Origin: Bryoerythrophyllum caledonicum
Lineage: Eukaryota; Streptophyta; Bryopsida; Pottiales; Pottiaceae
Length of the DNA: 64,000 nt
Assembly (NCBI GenBank): GCA_963971425.1
Contig: OZ020525.1
Location: 17,180,187-17,244,186 of the forward strand
Direction of reading: 5' to 3'
Below, in pieces: positions 21,966-32,334 of the stretch. Position 1 is the first letter of the stretch. Each line of letters begins with the position of its first letter. The position numbers and the translations under genes are program-made. The notes under the pieces are model-generated. The model ran no database searches. It was not told where the DNA came from and saw only the letters and a list, made by a program, of their open reading frames with translations.

Positions 21966-23760
21966 GGTGACACTATGCCATAGTGACACTATTTGCGCGA
22001 CACTATCGGGGTGTGCCGCCAGCGGCATACCTCCCATCACTCAAACCTTGGTTCCTAAAAGGTGCCAAGGTATGAACGATGGGAGGTGTGCCGTTGGCGG
22101 CACACCCCCGCAGCGTCGTGCTTATGAGTGATTGCGCGACGCTATGGCGGTGTGCCGCCAGCGGCACACCTCCCATCGCTCAAACCTTGGTTCCAAAAAA
22201 GTGCCAAGGTATGAGCGATGAGAGGTGTGCCGCTGGCGGCACACCCCCACAGCGTCGTGCTTATGAGTGATTGCGCGACGCTGCGGGGGTGTGCCGCCAG
22301 CGGCACACCTCCCATCGCTCAAAGCTTGGTTCCAAAAAAGTGCCAAGGTATGAGCGATGAGAGGTGTGCCGCTGGCGGCACACCCCCGCAGCGTCGTGCT
22401 TATGAATGATTGCGCGACGCTATAAGGGTGTGCCGCTAGCGGCATAGCTCCCATCGCTCACACCTTAGTTCTTAAAATGGCCATATCTCACTCAGAAATA
22501 GTCCAAATTAAGCGTGCGGTATGTTTTTTGGCATCTAGAGAAAATTCTGATGTCAAAACACACCTCAAACGCTTAATTTGGGCTATTTTTGAGAGAGTTA
22601 TGACCATTCAAAGGTGCCAAAGTGTGACCGATGGGATGTATGCCGCTGGCGGCACATCCCCACAAAGTAGTGCAATCACTCATTAGATTGACTCTGTGGG
22701 GGTGTGCCGCCAGCGGCATACCTCCCATCCCTCGCACCTTGACACCTTTTATGGTCATAACTCACTCAAAAATAGCCCAAATTAAGCGTTTGAGGTGTGT
22801 ATTGACATCAGAATTTTCTCTTGATGCCAAAAAACATATCGCACGCTTAATTTGGACTATTTTTGAGTGAGATATGGCCATTTTAAGATCTAAGGTGTGA
22901 GCGATGGGAGCTATGCCGCTGGCGGCACACCCTCATAGCGTCGCGCAATCATTCATAAGCACGACGCTCCGGGGGTGTGCCGCCAGCGGCACAACTTCCA
23001 CCGCTCATACCTTGGCACCTTTTAGGAACCAAGGTGTGAGTGATGGAAGGTGTGCCGCTGGCGGCACACCCCCATAGTGTCGTGCAATCATTCATAAGCA
23101 CGACGTTGCGGAGGTGTGCTGCCAGCGGCACAACTTCCATCGCTCATACCTTGGCACCTTTTAGGAACCAAGGTTTGAGTGATGGGAGGTGTGCCACTAG
23201 CGGCACACCCCCATAGTGTCGCGCAATCATTCATAAGCACGACGTTGCGGGGGTGTGCCGCTGGCGGCACACCTCCATAGTGTCGTGCAATCATTCATAA
23301 GCACGACGTTGCGGGGGTGTGCCGCCAGCGGCACAACTTCCATCGCTCATACCTTGGCACCTTTTAGAAACCAAGGTTTGAGTGATGGGAGGTGTGCCGC
23401 TAGCGGCACACCCCCATAGTGTCGCGCAATCATTCATAAGCACGACGTTGCGGGGGTGTGCCGCTCGCGGCACACCCCCATAGTGTGGTGCAATCATTCA
23501 TAAGCACGACGTTGCGGGGGTGTGCCGCCAGCGGCACAACTTCCATCGCTCATACCTTGGCACCTTTTAGAAACCAAGGTTTGAGTGATGGGAGGTGTGC
23601 CGCTAGCGCCACACCCCCATAGTGTCGCGCAATCATTCATAAGCACGACGTTGCGGGGGTGTGCCGCTGGCGCCACATCCCCATAGTGTCGCGCAATCAT
23701 TCATAAGCACGACGTTATGGGGGTGTGCCGCTAGCGGCACACCCGCATAGTGTCGGGCAA
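21966..23760. repeat. Palindrome-rich block (GTGTGCCGCTGGCGGCACAC), 203-bp higher-order repeat
   Basis: About seventeen copies of GGTGTGCCGCYRGCGGCACACC-like hairpins are joined by three linkers: CATCGCTCATACCTTGGCACC, CCCATAGTGTCGCGCAATCA and TTCATAAGCACGACGTTGCG. From 23088 to 23700 the pattern is a 203-bp direct repeat (units at 23088, 23291, 23494), each unit containing inverted halves. It occupies the position where the 5' part of the methyltransferase-like gene would be expected from copy 1. Frames of 60-110 codons inside it (MPLAAHP, ASGTPPI) are repeat artefacts. Confidence 0.92.
22474..22888. repeat. Fold-back element with about 138-bp inverted arms
   Basis: 22474-22611 and 22751-22888 are near-perfect reverse complements (GGCCATATCTCACTCARAAA, CCAAATTAAGCGT, GAAAATTCTGATGTCAA). 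The 139-bp loop carries two copies of the GCCGCTGGCGGC palindrome. It interrupts the surrounding repeat array. Confidence 0.9.
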
Positions 23761-24691
23761 TCACTCATACTTTTTCAATTTTCACTTTTTTGTAATTTTT
23801 TTTCACTTTGTTTTTATCTTTTTTGTCACTTTTTTCTCTCTTTTATTTTCTCATTTTTTTTACTTACGTTTTTTTTCCTCTTTTTTGTTTGTTTTTCACA
23901 GTTTCTGTCCGCGGTCATGTACGTGAAATTGTCTTGCTCCTTTCCCGGTCATAAGGCCGTCTTGGAATCCTTATTTTAGATTATTTTTGGTAACATAAGT
24001 TTCAGTTCCTGTAGTCTGATTACTATCGTCTAGTTAAAAAATTACTTTTGTATAGTAAAAAAGTAACTTTGATATAGTGAAAAAGTAACTTTCATATAGT
24101 AAAAAGTGATAATTTTCAAAAACTTTTTACCAACTTTTTCTGACCGCTCACCGTTCACCGCTCATGCCTCACCGCTCACCGCTCATGCCTCACCGCTCAC
24201 CGCTCACACCTCACCGCACCCAAGATAGCTTCGTCCGGTATGCAATATCAAAGTAGTTGCTGTCACCCTAATGTAGCTTCTAGCTCTACACCCTATATTT
24301 TATAGGATGGACACTTGCCAGGATGTCTTGTCATAAATAATAATGATTTACTTCCATTTCAAAACAATCACCTATTTCTAACTAGCAAAGACGGCTGATA
24401 CTAATCTCAGAGAATTTTATGGACAAGTAGAATTTGCAGCATGATTTAGTAATGAGAAATGGCGGCTACCTGATAAAATTAAACTACGTGCCAGGTAGCC
24501 AACAGGATTACGTTCGTTCATTGAAGTATCGTCGAGAATGCATTCAGAACTGCCTGATCTATTGGATTGCATAAATTGATGATCGTCGATGCAACATTCC
24601 TCTCATTCTAGGTTATCAAATTCCTTACGTAATTTCCATTCGCGCCCCACTATCAGTGATGGTGCAGCTCCTTGCAGAGAGAGTGTTAGGT
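23761..24691. other. T-rich region and short repeats upstream of MULE transposase copy 2
   Basis: 23775-23890 is a T-rich tract. 24040-24110 holds three copies of a TATAGTRAAAAAGTAACTTT-like unit. 24145-24215 holds about four units of CTCACCGCTCACCGCTCATG. The last 400 bp should contain the transposase promoter; I identify no specific element. Confidence 0.6.
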
Positions 24692-27600
24692 ATGGCCGTA
24701 CTCCGAGCTCAAGGCGTTGGCATCCCACTTACAGTACGTGTAGATGATGATGGGTTGGCAACAGTTACGGCGCTTCGCCTCAGCCTTAGATTCCACTTCA
24801 GAGAGGATACTATTAGTATTGAGGAGGAGATATACGACGATGAGACCTCAGAGGTTATGCATACAGATGATCAGGTTTCAGAGAGAGACGATGACAATAC
24901 TGTGTTTTGGAATCTCTATCCCGGTAGGTATAGAGTATACGGTCTCACAGATTCTCAGATGCAGGCATCCACGGTGATTCTAACTCCCCGTCGTTCCTCT
25001 ACATGTACTGTTCAGACTTCACTTCCTCGTGACGTGAAGGTTAAAGTAGAGCCTGGTTTAGAAACTCCTGTTGCAACGCCAGTCATCTCTCTCTCCTCAG
25101 ACGAGGAAACTAATCCTATGAAATCAACCCCTCATGTTCCAAAACAAACTATAGATTCCAGGCCGCCGGTTGCGCTTCCAGTTAAATGTCCCAATCCCTC
25201 TCAATCTTCAAAGGTGGAGACTGTTAGTCTAGTCCCATTGCTTCGCAAACTTGCCGAGAGACCAGGAAAGAAAAACATTCTGAAAAAAATAGACTACTCA
25301 TTCATTAGACACGAGAGAGTTGAGTACTTGCCTGCAGTGTTCGATGGTGCAGTTATTTTTGAGTTGCCCCCAGCTGGTGAAGGAGCCTCAAGGTCGCAAG
25401 CGAAGTCTATGCAAGGAATGGACAAGCGATACGACGGCCACGTGTGGACCAAGACCATCACCACCAACATCACAAACAACTTTGGCCTCTCTTTTCGCTA
25501 TTCCAGCTGCGTTGGATGGCTGCGTTGCAACAACAAGGAGTGCCCATTTCTGGAACGCCGACCTCGCATTTATCAAGTTAACGAGACTGAGTTTGAAGGT
25601 TGTACCCTCCAAGCTTTTACAGTGGACCAGCCACCCCCATCCAAATCTACACTTGTATGCAAGGTATGCAAAGAACCCCCAGCATGCATCGCTACATGTG
25701 GAGCTAAAATTTATTATGTGGCTGGCAAAGTCAAAGGCCGAGATCAGTAGCTGGATAGAAGAACAGGTTGAGAAGACTCCCCAAGCAACGAAGAGTTCAG
25801 TGGTGTTGGAGGCGAGCAAGGTTCTAATCGGCAACTACATACTACAGCCTGAGGACTTACCTCCAAAGAAGCTGAGCATGGAGGAGCTTGTTCCTGTACT
25901 TGATCGTTGCAAGGACATGGCATCCCCAAACATCCGCAACAAGGTAATGACTTTCCGGCGGTTGAGAATGTACCGTGTCATGGATGCTATCACTAAGCTA
26001 CGTGGAATCAGTTTATGGGCCTTCGTCCAGGAGAACAAATTTCCAGGTCAAGGGGCTGATCGCGACAAGGTATTTGTATTCAAAATGTCAGAAGTCGGGC
26101 CAGGTAGTGGGGTCGACTTGGTGAGAAGAATGCAGCCCGGCGGAGATCTCGAGAATGCCTGGCTGATGTTCGACCATGTCAAACGGGTAAGACAATGGAC
26201 CACGATGGCATGCCATGTGTACGACTCAACCTACTGCCGTGTCATGACCATTGCTAGCTGTGATATGCAATCTGAGGACTGTGAGGCCCAAATCGTTTTC
26301 TGGAAAAACCTTAATCTTGTCATGGAGAATAATGGCGTTGTAGCGCCAAACTTCAAGGGATTCATGGCCGACAGCGCTCAGGCCAACTGGAATGCAGTTC
26401 GGATCATCTACGGCAATGGGAAGAAGGAAGACCGTATGGAGGACCGGGAGAGGACCTGCCAGTTTCACTGGACGCAATCGATGGTCAAGTATACGGAGAA
26501 GTACATCCCGGAAGAGCTTTGGGAACAACACAAAAAAATGTGCCACCAATATAGGACAGCGAAGACTATGGACGAAGCGGATAGTCTGTACCACGGGTTG
26601 CAAGCCTGGTGGGTTTCCGCTGGAGCTGTCACTGAGAAAGCCCTAAGCAAATTGGAGCTCTGGCTTGCATTCTGGCACTTCCGCTATCGCCAATGGGGAG
26701 GATTCATGACTGGGGTATGATATTTTCTAACTCATTTAACTTTTCTTTTTTTCCTAGCAAATCCGACCCTAAATAAAGTTGTAACAGATCTAACCGGTTC
26801 ACCTTGGTACTTTGCAGAAATTTACTGATGAAGAACTTGCAGAAATGCCTTCATGTAACCTTGCGGAAACGATTCACAATAAGTAGCTTCAAGCTTCTGG
26901 AAACAAGGGCGGCGACCTCTACGTGGCTACAGTGGACGACTTTGTTCGGGGATTTCTACAAGTTGTCAATTTCTACCAGTTTCTGAAAGGTGACGTAGGA
27001 GGAACGGGTCCATCAAAGAAGGAACTAAAACTAAGGATGGCAGAACGAAGGGCAAAGCTCACAGGGAATCCTATAGAGCTTGAAGACCCCATGTTAGAAA
27101 TGCCTGGAGCATAAGAGTTCTGCACGCGTCAGCCTCGCATGGCTGGAGAAGAAGTTTTTGGGTCCATCGAGCGGAAGGCCGACCTACCCCTTGGAGCTGA
27201 GGAAGAGTCACATCGTCCGGATAAGGTAAACTTCTCTTATCCAAGAGGTACAGGACGTGCTGTGAGGGCTCGCACTGTGCAGATGCCCATCATTTTGGAA
27301 GATGATACCGAAGATGATACTGAGGTACAAGAAGATCATCCTGCAGCATCGGAGGCTGTGACTACCCCGGTGTCCCCAACAAAGGAGATGGGAATTCGCC
27401 ATGTGAATGCAGTTGAAGAGACCAAGGTAAACGTCAAGGAGTGGCACATTTCAAGACTTCCCAAGACTTCTGCGAAGTGTTGTTGGGCCCAGAGAGTTGT
27501 CACCAAGAAGAAGTGTACTGAGAGAATTGTTAGGGGCGCTAATTCTACTGCAGCACCTACCTACACTGGAGTTTGGACTAACATACGCAGGAACATATCA

Positions 27601-28307
27601 GAGAGGACGGAATTCTTCTTCTGCTCCGATGACATTGAGAGGTGCGTGAAGGGCTTCAGACGCAAGTGGATTGCTCGGTACTCAAAGGACCAGGAGATGC
27701 CTCCGATTCCAGACGTTTGGCCAGTGAAGCTAGGAACAAACCTGAAGCTCACAGAAATCCTTGCACTTGAAGCGGCTGGATTCCAACTCCCACAGAAGAA
27801 GCCGGTCTCCCCAAGACGCCTCTTTTCCTCGGCCCCGCCACCCTGGTAAGTTCGTTGCCAGTCCCTGCACAGGCTGACCGCTACCCTGGTAAGAGAGACG
27901 GCAAGATGGTCAAACGCACTGCAACTCGCCCTAATCCGGCTCATCGACTCTCCATGGGCTCCTCTGACTCCCTCAAAGCTTGCCTCCGTTCTGTCACCAT
28001 GATCCCTCATCCAGGCCATGGTTGTATCATCGGGCTAGATTCAGGCGTTGCTCCTACCATCACACAGTACCAGATCACCATCAGCTCTTACCCTGGTTGC
28101 ACTTGCCCTGCATTTAGGAAGACTATGACTAAGTTCCGAGGGAGGACTCAATTCTCCTACTGCAAGCATGTGTACTTCATCCTCTTGAAGGTCTGCAACC
28201 GTGATCCCGACGCCGACCTTTTCATCCACGCGCCTACCTTTAGCTTCAACAAGGTCAAGCTAGTCCTAGAAAGCGGAATCTTGACTCACCCTTTGGCGAA
28301 AAAGTAG
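24692..28307 (+). pseudogene. Mutator-like (MULE) transposase with SWIM finger, copy 2
   Basis: I choose ATG 24692 (MAVLRAQ) because it aligns with copy 1 (MAFICAD). Order: N-terminal beta-like domain (LRFHFREDTISIEEEIYD, YPGRYRVYG) of unknown type; acidic linker; Cys-rich finger (CVGWLRCNNKECPFL, CKVCKEPPACIATC); catalytic core (HVYDSTYCRV, CDMQSEDC, FMADSAQANWNAV, CQFHW); intron 26715-26817; SCNLAETIHNK; then a C-terminal SWIM finger CTCPAF..YCKHVYF (C-x-C-x(n)-C-x-H) at about 28100-28177. A deletion of about 70 nt near 25728, relative to copy 1, removes the CVHLGSHDHP ligands and shifts the frame. Stops are TAG 26884-26886 (Trp in copy 1) and TAA 27112-27114, and the frame changes again near 27849 before the SWIM part. 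SWIM fingers are usual in MULE transposases. Confidence 0.85.
26715..26817 (+). other. Intron in MULE transposase copy 2
   Basis: The 103-bp GTATGA to TTGCAG intron is in phase 0 at the same codon position as the copy-1 intron. Confidence 0.88.
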
Positions 28308-28567
28308 GAGGCAGACTACTTTCCAGTCACGGTTTTTCACAGTGGACGGTGGTCATTGGGGTTGCTTAGTCATTGGTTTTTGAATTATTCCTTGTACTGA
28401 GTCAGCAATACAAATTTCGTATTGTCTTTTTCAATATAAAGGTTTTGTCATTCACATTGATTGCATTGTGTAAGAATAGCTTCCACCTAGGACAAGTGCA
28501 CTGTGAACCTCGTATCCACTGACGGATGCACTTTATTAGTGCCAATCAATACTAGTTAATAGTCATT

Positions 28568-29020
28568 TTATTGTTTGAACTTAATGCGTTTAGGTTTGCC
28601 CCTTGCATTTTTAGCATAACTACCAACCCCCGGCTGTACTACAGGACAAGCTACATTCACGTCCATTTTTGGTCCCACACTTGGCATTTGTCCTAGGTGG
28701 GAACGTTTCAACAATGGCCCACCTCCACTCATCCCTCTAAGTGCTTTCCTAGAATAAGTTCCCGATGGAATCTTTCCAACCTTGGAGTATGCATGTGGTG
28801 GCAGCGGCACATCCGCCTCGTCGTCAAGCACTATGATCTCACTTGAATCTTCTATAGCTGAAGGGTCTCCTCTCAAATCTGATCTTACATCTACGTCCAC
28901 CATCACAGTAAGCCCTTGGCTGCAGGCCTTCACCTCCTCCTCCTCCTCGACCTCCAGATATGGTTGAAATGGGCCAACAACGTCACCAAGTGATGCAGCA
29001 ATAACCCCGACGTCCTCCAT
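28568..29020 (-). CDS. Small acidic hypothetical protein with SIM-like motif
   Basis: This 150-codon frame runs from ATG 29020 (MEDVGVIAASLGD) to a stop and is uninterrupted. It has an acidic run (LEVEEEEEVKA), a core SSEIIVLDDEAD that fits the SUMO-interacting consensus (four hydrophobics next to acidic residues), and a basic tail (KPKRIKFKQ). It is convergent with the transposase and ends 260 bp from its stop. I found no counterpart beyond copy 1. Function unknown; the frame may be fortuitous, though its composition looks protein-like. Confidence 0.42.
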   Translation of the reverse strand: MEDVGVIAASLGDVVGPFQPYLEVEEEEEVKACSQGLTVMVDVDVRSDLRGDPSAIEDSSEIIVLDDEADVPLPPHAYSKVGKIPSGTYSRKALRGMSGGGPLLKRSHLGQMPSVGPKMDVNVACPVVQPGVGSYAKNARGKPKRIKFKQ

Positions 29021-29299
29021 AATCGTAGCCCGCTTCTACAGAGACCTGTTCCAAAAAAAAAAAAAATCGAAAAAAATGAAGAGATTGTCCATAGCCTAAG
29101 CTTAAATATCCGTAAAGAAGGTGCTTGGCGCCCTTGAAAACCGGCCATTAAACTCGTAAACAACTTTCATCCTGCAGAAGAGAATGAAAATCTATATGAA
29201 CTATTTTATATTACGTCAACCTATTCTACTGGAACAGCAATGTTGAAAAAAATAACACGGTAATAGGAAAAAAATATAGCTTATTTCCACTATAGTATC

Positions 29300-29513
29300 T
29301 AAAAGGTCCACGGTTATAGGCCCACAATAAATTACTAAAAAGGTAAAATTCCAAGAATATTCTTAGAATATTTGAATCTTCTAATTTTAGTTTCTAATTT
29401 TAGTTTAAAAAGTCTATATTTGAATTCAGGTCTGTTTTCTCTGCTCCTCGCTCTCCAAATCTCCGCTCACCGCTCTCCGCTCTCCGCTCTCCGCTCGCAT
29501 ACAAGTCTCGTCC
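29300..29513 (-). repeat. Right terminal inverted repeat of the MULE
   Basis: It is the inverted partner of 16583-16740, ending in CTCTCCGCTC repeats and GTCTCGTCC. It shares the 14-mer TCCACGGTTATAGG with the left end in inverted orientation. The direct duplication GGTTCGCATC follows. Confidence 0.8.
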
Positions 29514-30421
29514 GGTTCGCATCTCGGTCTCACGTCTTGGTCTCGGGTTTGCGTCTCGGGTTCGCGTCTCGGACTTCTGTATCGCGTCTCGGTCTTGCGT
29601 CTCGCGTCTCGGGTTCGCGTCTCGGGTTTGCGTCTCGGTCTCACGTCTTGGTCTCGGGTTTGCATCTCGGACTCGGGTTCGCGTCTCGGGTTCGCGTCTC
29701 GGTCTCAGGTCTTGGTCTTGGGTTCGCGTCTCGGACTTCTGTCTTGGGCTTCCGTATCGTGTCTCCGTCTTGCGTCTCGCGCCTCTGTCTCGCGTCTCGC
29801 ATCTCGGTCTCAGGTCTTGGTCTCGGGTTTGCGTCTCGGGTTTGCGTCTCGGGTTCGCGTCTCGGACTTCTGTATCGCGTCTCTGTCTTGCGTCTTGCGT
29901 CTCGGGTTCGCGTCTCGGGTTCGCGTCTCGGACTCGGGTTCGCGTCTCGGTCTCACGTCTTGGTCTCGGGTTTGCGTCTCGGGTTCGCGTCTCGGACTTC
30001 TGTCTCGGGCTTCCGTATCGCGTCTCTGTCTTGCGTCTCGCGCCTCTAGACGTCCCCTCTTTCCTCCGTAGACTTCCGGCTCGCAGGTTCCTTCTCTGGA
30101 CTTTACTCATGGTTCGTCCTCGAAGATGCTGGCCTACTACCTGGTTCGTTGACTTGTACCCATGGGCTTGGCCCTTAAACTCGAGTCCTTAGGCTTGGAT
30201 CCTTGAGCTTGGGCTCGGGTCGGTATGGGTTGGGTTAAGGTGCGGGCTCGGGTTAGTATTTATCCCCCTTAACATTTTGTAAGCACTCTCTATTTTCCTT
30301 ATCCTAATACTATCTAAGGATTAACACTTAGATTCGCCCTAACCTTTCCACCTACTATTTTCTGTATTTTAACCTCTTCTATATAACTAACTTAATTTTT
30401 TTTAAAATTCATGGTACGACA
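29514..30421 (-). repeat. Left (3') LTR of Ty3 element 1, inner segment
   Basis: It continues the LTR after the MULE: GGTTCGCATCTCGGTCTCAC, 13-bp minisatellite, then unique sequence (CGTCCCCTCTTTCCTCCGTA to GGTACGACA) matching 40260-40638. The inner border is at 30421, next to a polypurine tract on the minus strand. Confidence 0.93.
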
Positions 30422-30436
30422 TCACCCCCTTTTCAC
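30422..30436 (-). other. Polypurine tract of Ty3 element 1
   Basis: On the minus strand the sequence GTGAAAAGGGGGTGA lies directly before the TGTCGTACC start of the 3' LTR, where plus-strand DNA synthesis is primed in this element class. Confidence 0.85.
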
Positions 30437-31446
30437 ATGGGAGCGTCCTCGCGAACAAATGAACTGTCTTCTTCCTCTTCCTCTGTCTCGCGGTACAATT
30501 TTACTCGTGACCCGTTGGTTCGTGTCTCCAAGAGGTTTCCTTGTAAATCCTTTAATTGTAGGGATCCATTTTCAAATACCTCATGTACTTCAAAAGGTCC
30601 CATCCATTGGCGGTGTAGTTTACCTGGAAAATCTTGGTGTCTGCTATCAAAGAGCAGAACAAGACTCGCAGTCTGAATGCCCTTGTTGCTGGTCAACTTC
30701 AGGTCGTAAGTCCTCTTCCTCCGAGCTTGGACTTCTATTGTTTGTTGCAGTGCGTCACTCCGGGCTTCTTCTAGGGCATCAATTCCGGCAAACCGTTCTC
30801 CTAGGGAGGTACTCCGAGTGGCGTGTTTGGAAGCCAAGACCCTGTGGGTCTCTATGGCCGTCTCGATGTGTTGCAATACCTCTTGTCCATGGACCAGGAA
30901 GTAGGGGCTCCTTCCGGTGGTGGTCTTTCTTGTCGTGTTGTAGGCGTATACGGTGGAAAAGAGCTTCTTATCCCAGTCCGTTTTGTGTGCCGCGACCACC
31001 TTGTTGAGGATCCCCCCCACTATACCATTTGCACGCTCGGTAAGACCGTTGGCCTTTGGGTTGTAAGGCGTGGTCTTCCTATGCTTGATGGCGTACCTGG
31101 AGGTTAGCTCCTGAATTACTTCATTCAGAAAGTGAGTACCCCTATCACTAACAATCTCAAGGGGGTGACCAAACCTCATACATATTTGTTCGAAGAGGAA
31201 GGCGGCGGAAGTGTTGGCATCATTTCTCCTAGTTGCTCGAGCCTCGACCCACTTGGTGGCGTAATCGGTGGCTAGGATGATGTATCGACTCTTGCTCTTG
31301 CTCACCGGAAAGATGGGGCCGATGAAATCTATTCCCCATTTCTCGAAGGGTGCTAAGGGGATTATGGGAGTCAAAGGCCAATGGTTCCGCGTCGCCGGAT
31401 TGCCGATCCGTTGGCAAGGGTCACAACTTTGGACGAAGTGTTTCAC
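30433..31446 (-). pseudogene. Integrase region of Ty3 element 1
   Basis: The frame is continuous with the upstream RNase H frame but is separated from it by TAG (31462-31464) and TGA (31474-31476). The zinc-binding part spans the break: GGHFAVMSTVERIRA upstream and HFVQSCDPCQR here. The catalytic core shows KWGIDFIGP (first Asp), VSDRGTHFLNEV (second Asp) and NPKANGLTERANG (Glu). The C-terminal part is basic and ends 12 nt inside the polypurine tract. Both stops are consistent with C to T changes (CGA, and TGG read on the opposite strand). Confidence 0.9.
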
Positions 31447-31473
31447 ATCTCTGTGGAGATGCTACCACCAGTA

Positions 31474-32334
31474 TCACGCCGCTCGAATCCGCTCCACCGT
31501 ACTCATCACAGCAAAGTGTCCTCCAGCCGGGTCATCGTGCAAGGCACGGATGACAGGTCTCTTTTCCTTCAGCTCTAGGCATCTTCGTAACTTCTCATCG
31601 GGGCCATACTTGAAAAGGATTCCCTCTACGAGGGTGTAAGGAGCTACCTTATGCTGGAACACGGCCTTCTCTTCTCTGCTGCAGCCCCTCGGATACGTGT
31701 GATCGCGGAGATAGATTCGGATGTCCTTGTACTCGGAGTCTTCGTCGGGATCCGCTTGGAAGATTGATACCTCCCCCGGGGTCTGTCCTCTACCTTCAGC
31801 ACATCTCTCCCCTTCGGTGTTTGGCTCGGAGTGGTGTGGCTCATTAGCAAGCTCTTGAAGGATGTACGAATTCAGATCCGCGCTGCCGTCTATGTCAAAA
31901 TTCGATGCGGAGTCTGGAAATGCGTTAGGGAACTCTATTTCGAGGTCGTGGGTGCTCTCCGATCCTCGTTGTCGCGACAGGTAGTCGGCATTTTGGTTGG
32001 CCTTGCCGGGTTTAACTCTCACCTCATAGTTAAACTCTTGAAGCAGAAGTATCCAACGAGCAATCCTCCCTGAAAGGTCAGGCTTGTTCACAAGGTATTT
32101 CAGTGAGTCATGGTCGGTGTGGAAGACGATCTTGTATCCCAGAAGGTAATGGCGGAACTTCTTACAGGCGTACACTACTGCTAAAGCCTCCCGCTCGGTG
32201 GCCGTGTAGTTCTTCTCGGCAGCGCTCATCTGACGACTAGCATAGTAGATGGGCTTCTCCCCACCACTTGGTCCTTCCTGCCACAAGATTGCTCCTAGGC
32301 ACCATCCAGATGCATCAAGAGTAACGTAAAAATC
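31474..32334 (-). pseudogene. RNase H region of Ty3 element 1
   Basis: In frame after TAG 32335-32337, it begins DFYVTLDASGWCLGAILW and continues KPIYYASRQMSAAEKNYTAT, ALAVVYACKKFRHYL and TDHDSLKYLV, the RNase H Asp-Glu-Asp pattern of Ty3 polymerases. It is followed by the linker and the first half of the integrase zinc domain, and ends at TGA 31474-31476. Confidence 0.9.

Larger units (their letters stand above)
16583..29513 (+). mobile_element. 12.9-kb Mutator-like element with transposase and several extra genes
   Basis: The element interrupts an LTR, is flanked by a 9-10 bp duplication and has degenerate inverted termini. Inside, left to right, are: a small F-box-like frame (17337), a coiled-coil/RING-like gene (18606), the 3' half of a methyltransferase-like gene (minus, 20599-21965), a palindromic repeat block (21966-23760), the SWIM-type transposase (24692-28307) and a small minus-strand frame (28568-29020). 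Transposase, methyltransferase and RING-like frames all carry stops, so this copy is not autonomous. Confidence 0.9.

Noticed and set aside
22079..23700. Repeated 60-110 codon frames (MPLAAHP, ASGTPPI)
   Set aside because: They translate the GCCGCTGGCGGC hairpin repeat, in both strands, with the period of the repeat.
21966..23760. CRISPR-like array
   Set aside because: Units are palindromic, spacers are themselves repeated and the context is a eukaryotic transposon.
25388..25834. Minus-strand frames of about 60-150 codons across the transposases and pol genes
   Set aside because: They are antisense shadows of the coding strand and contain no recognised motif.
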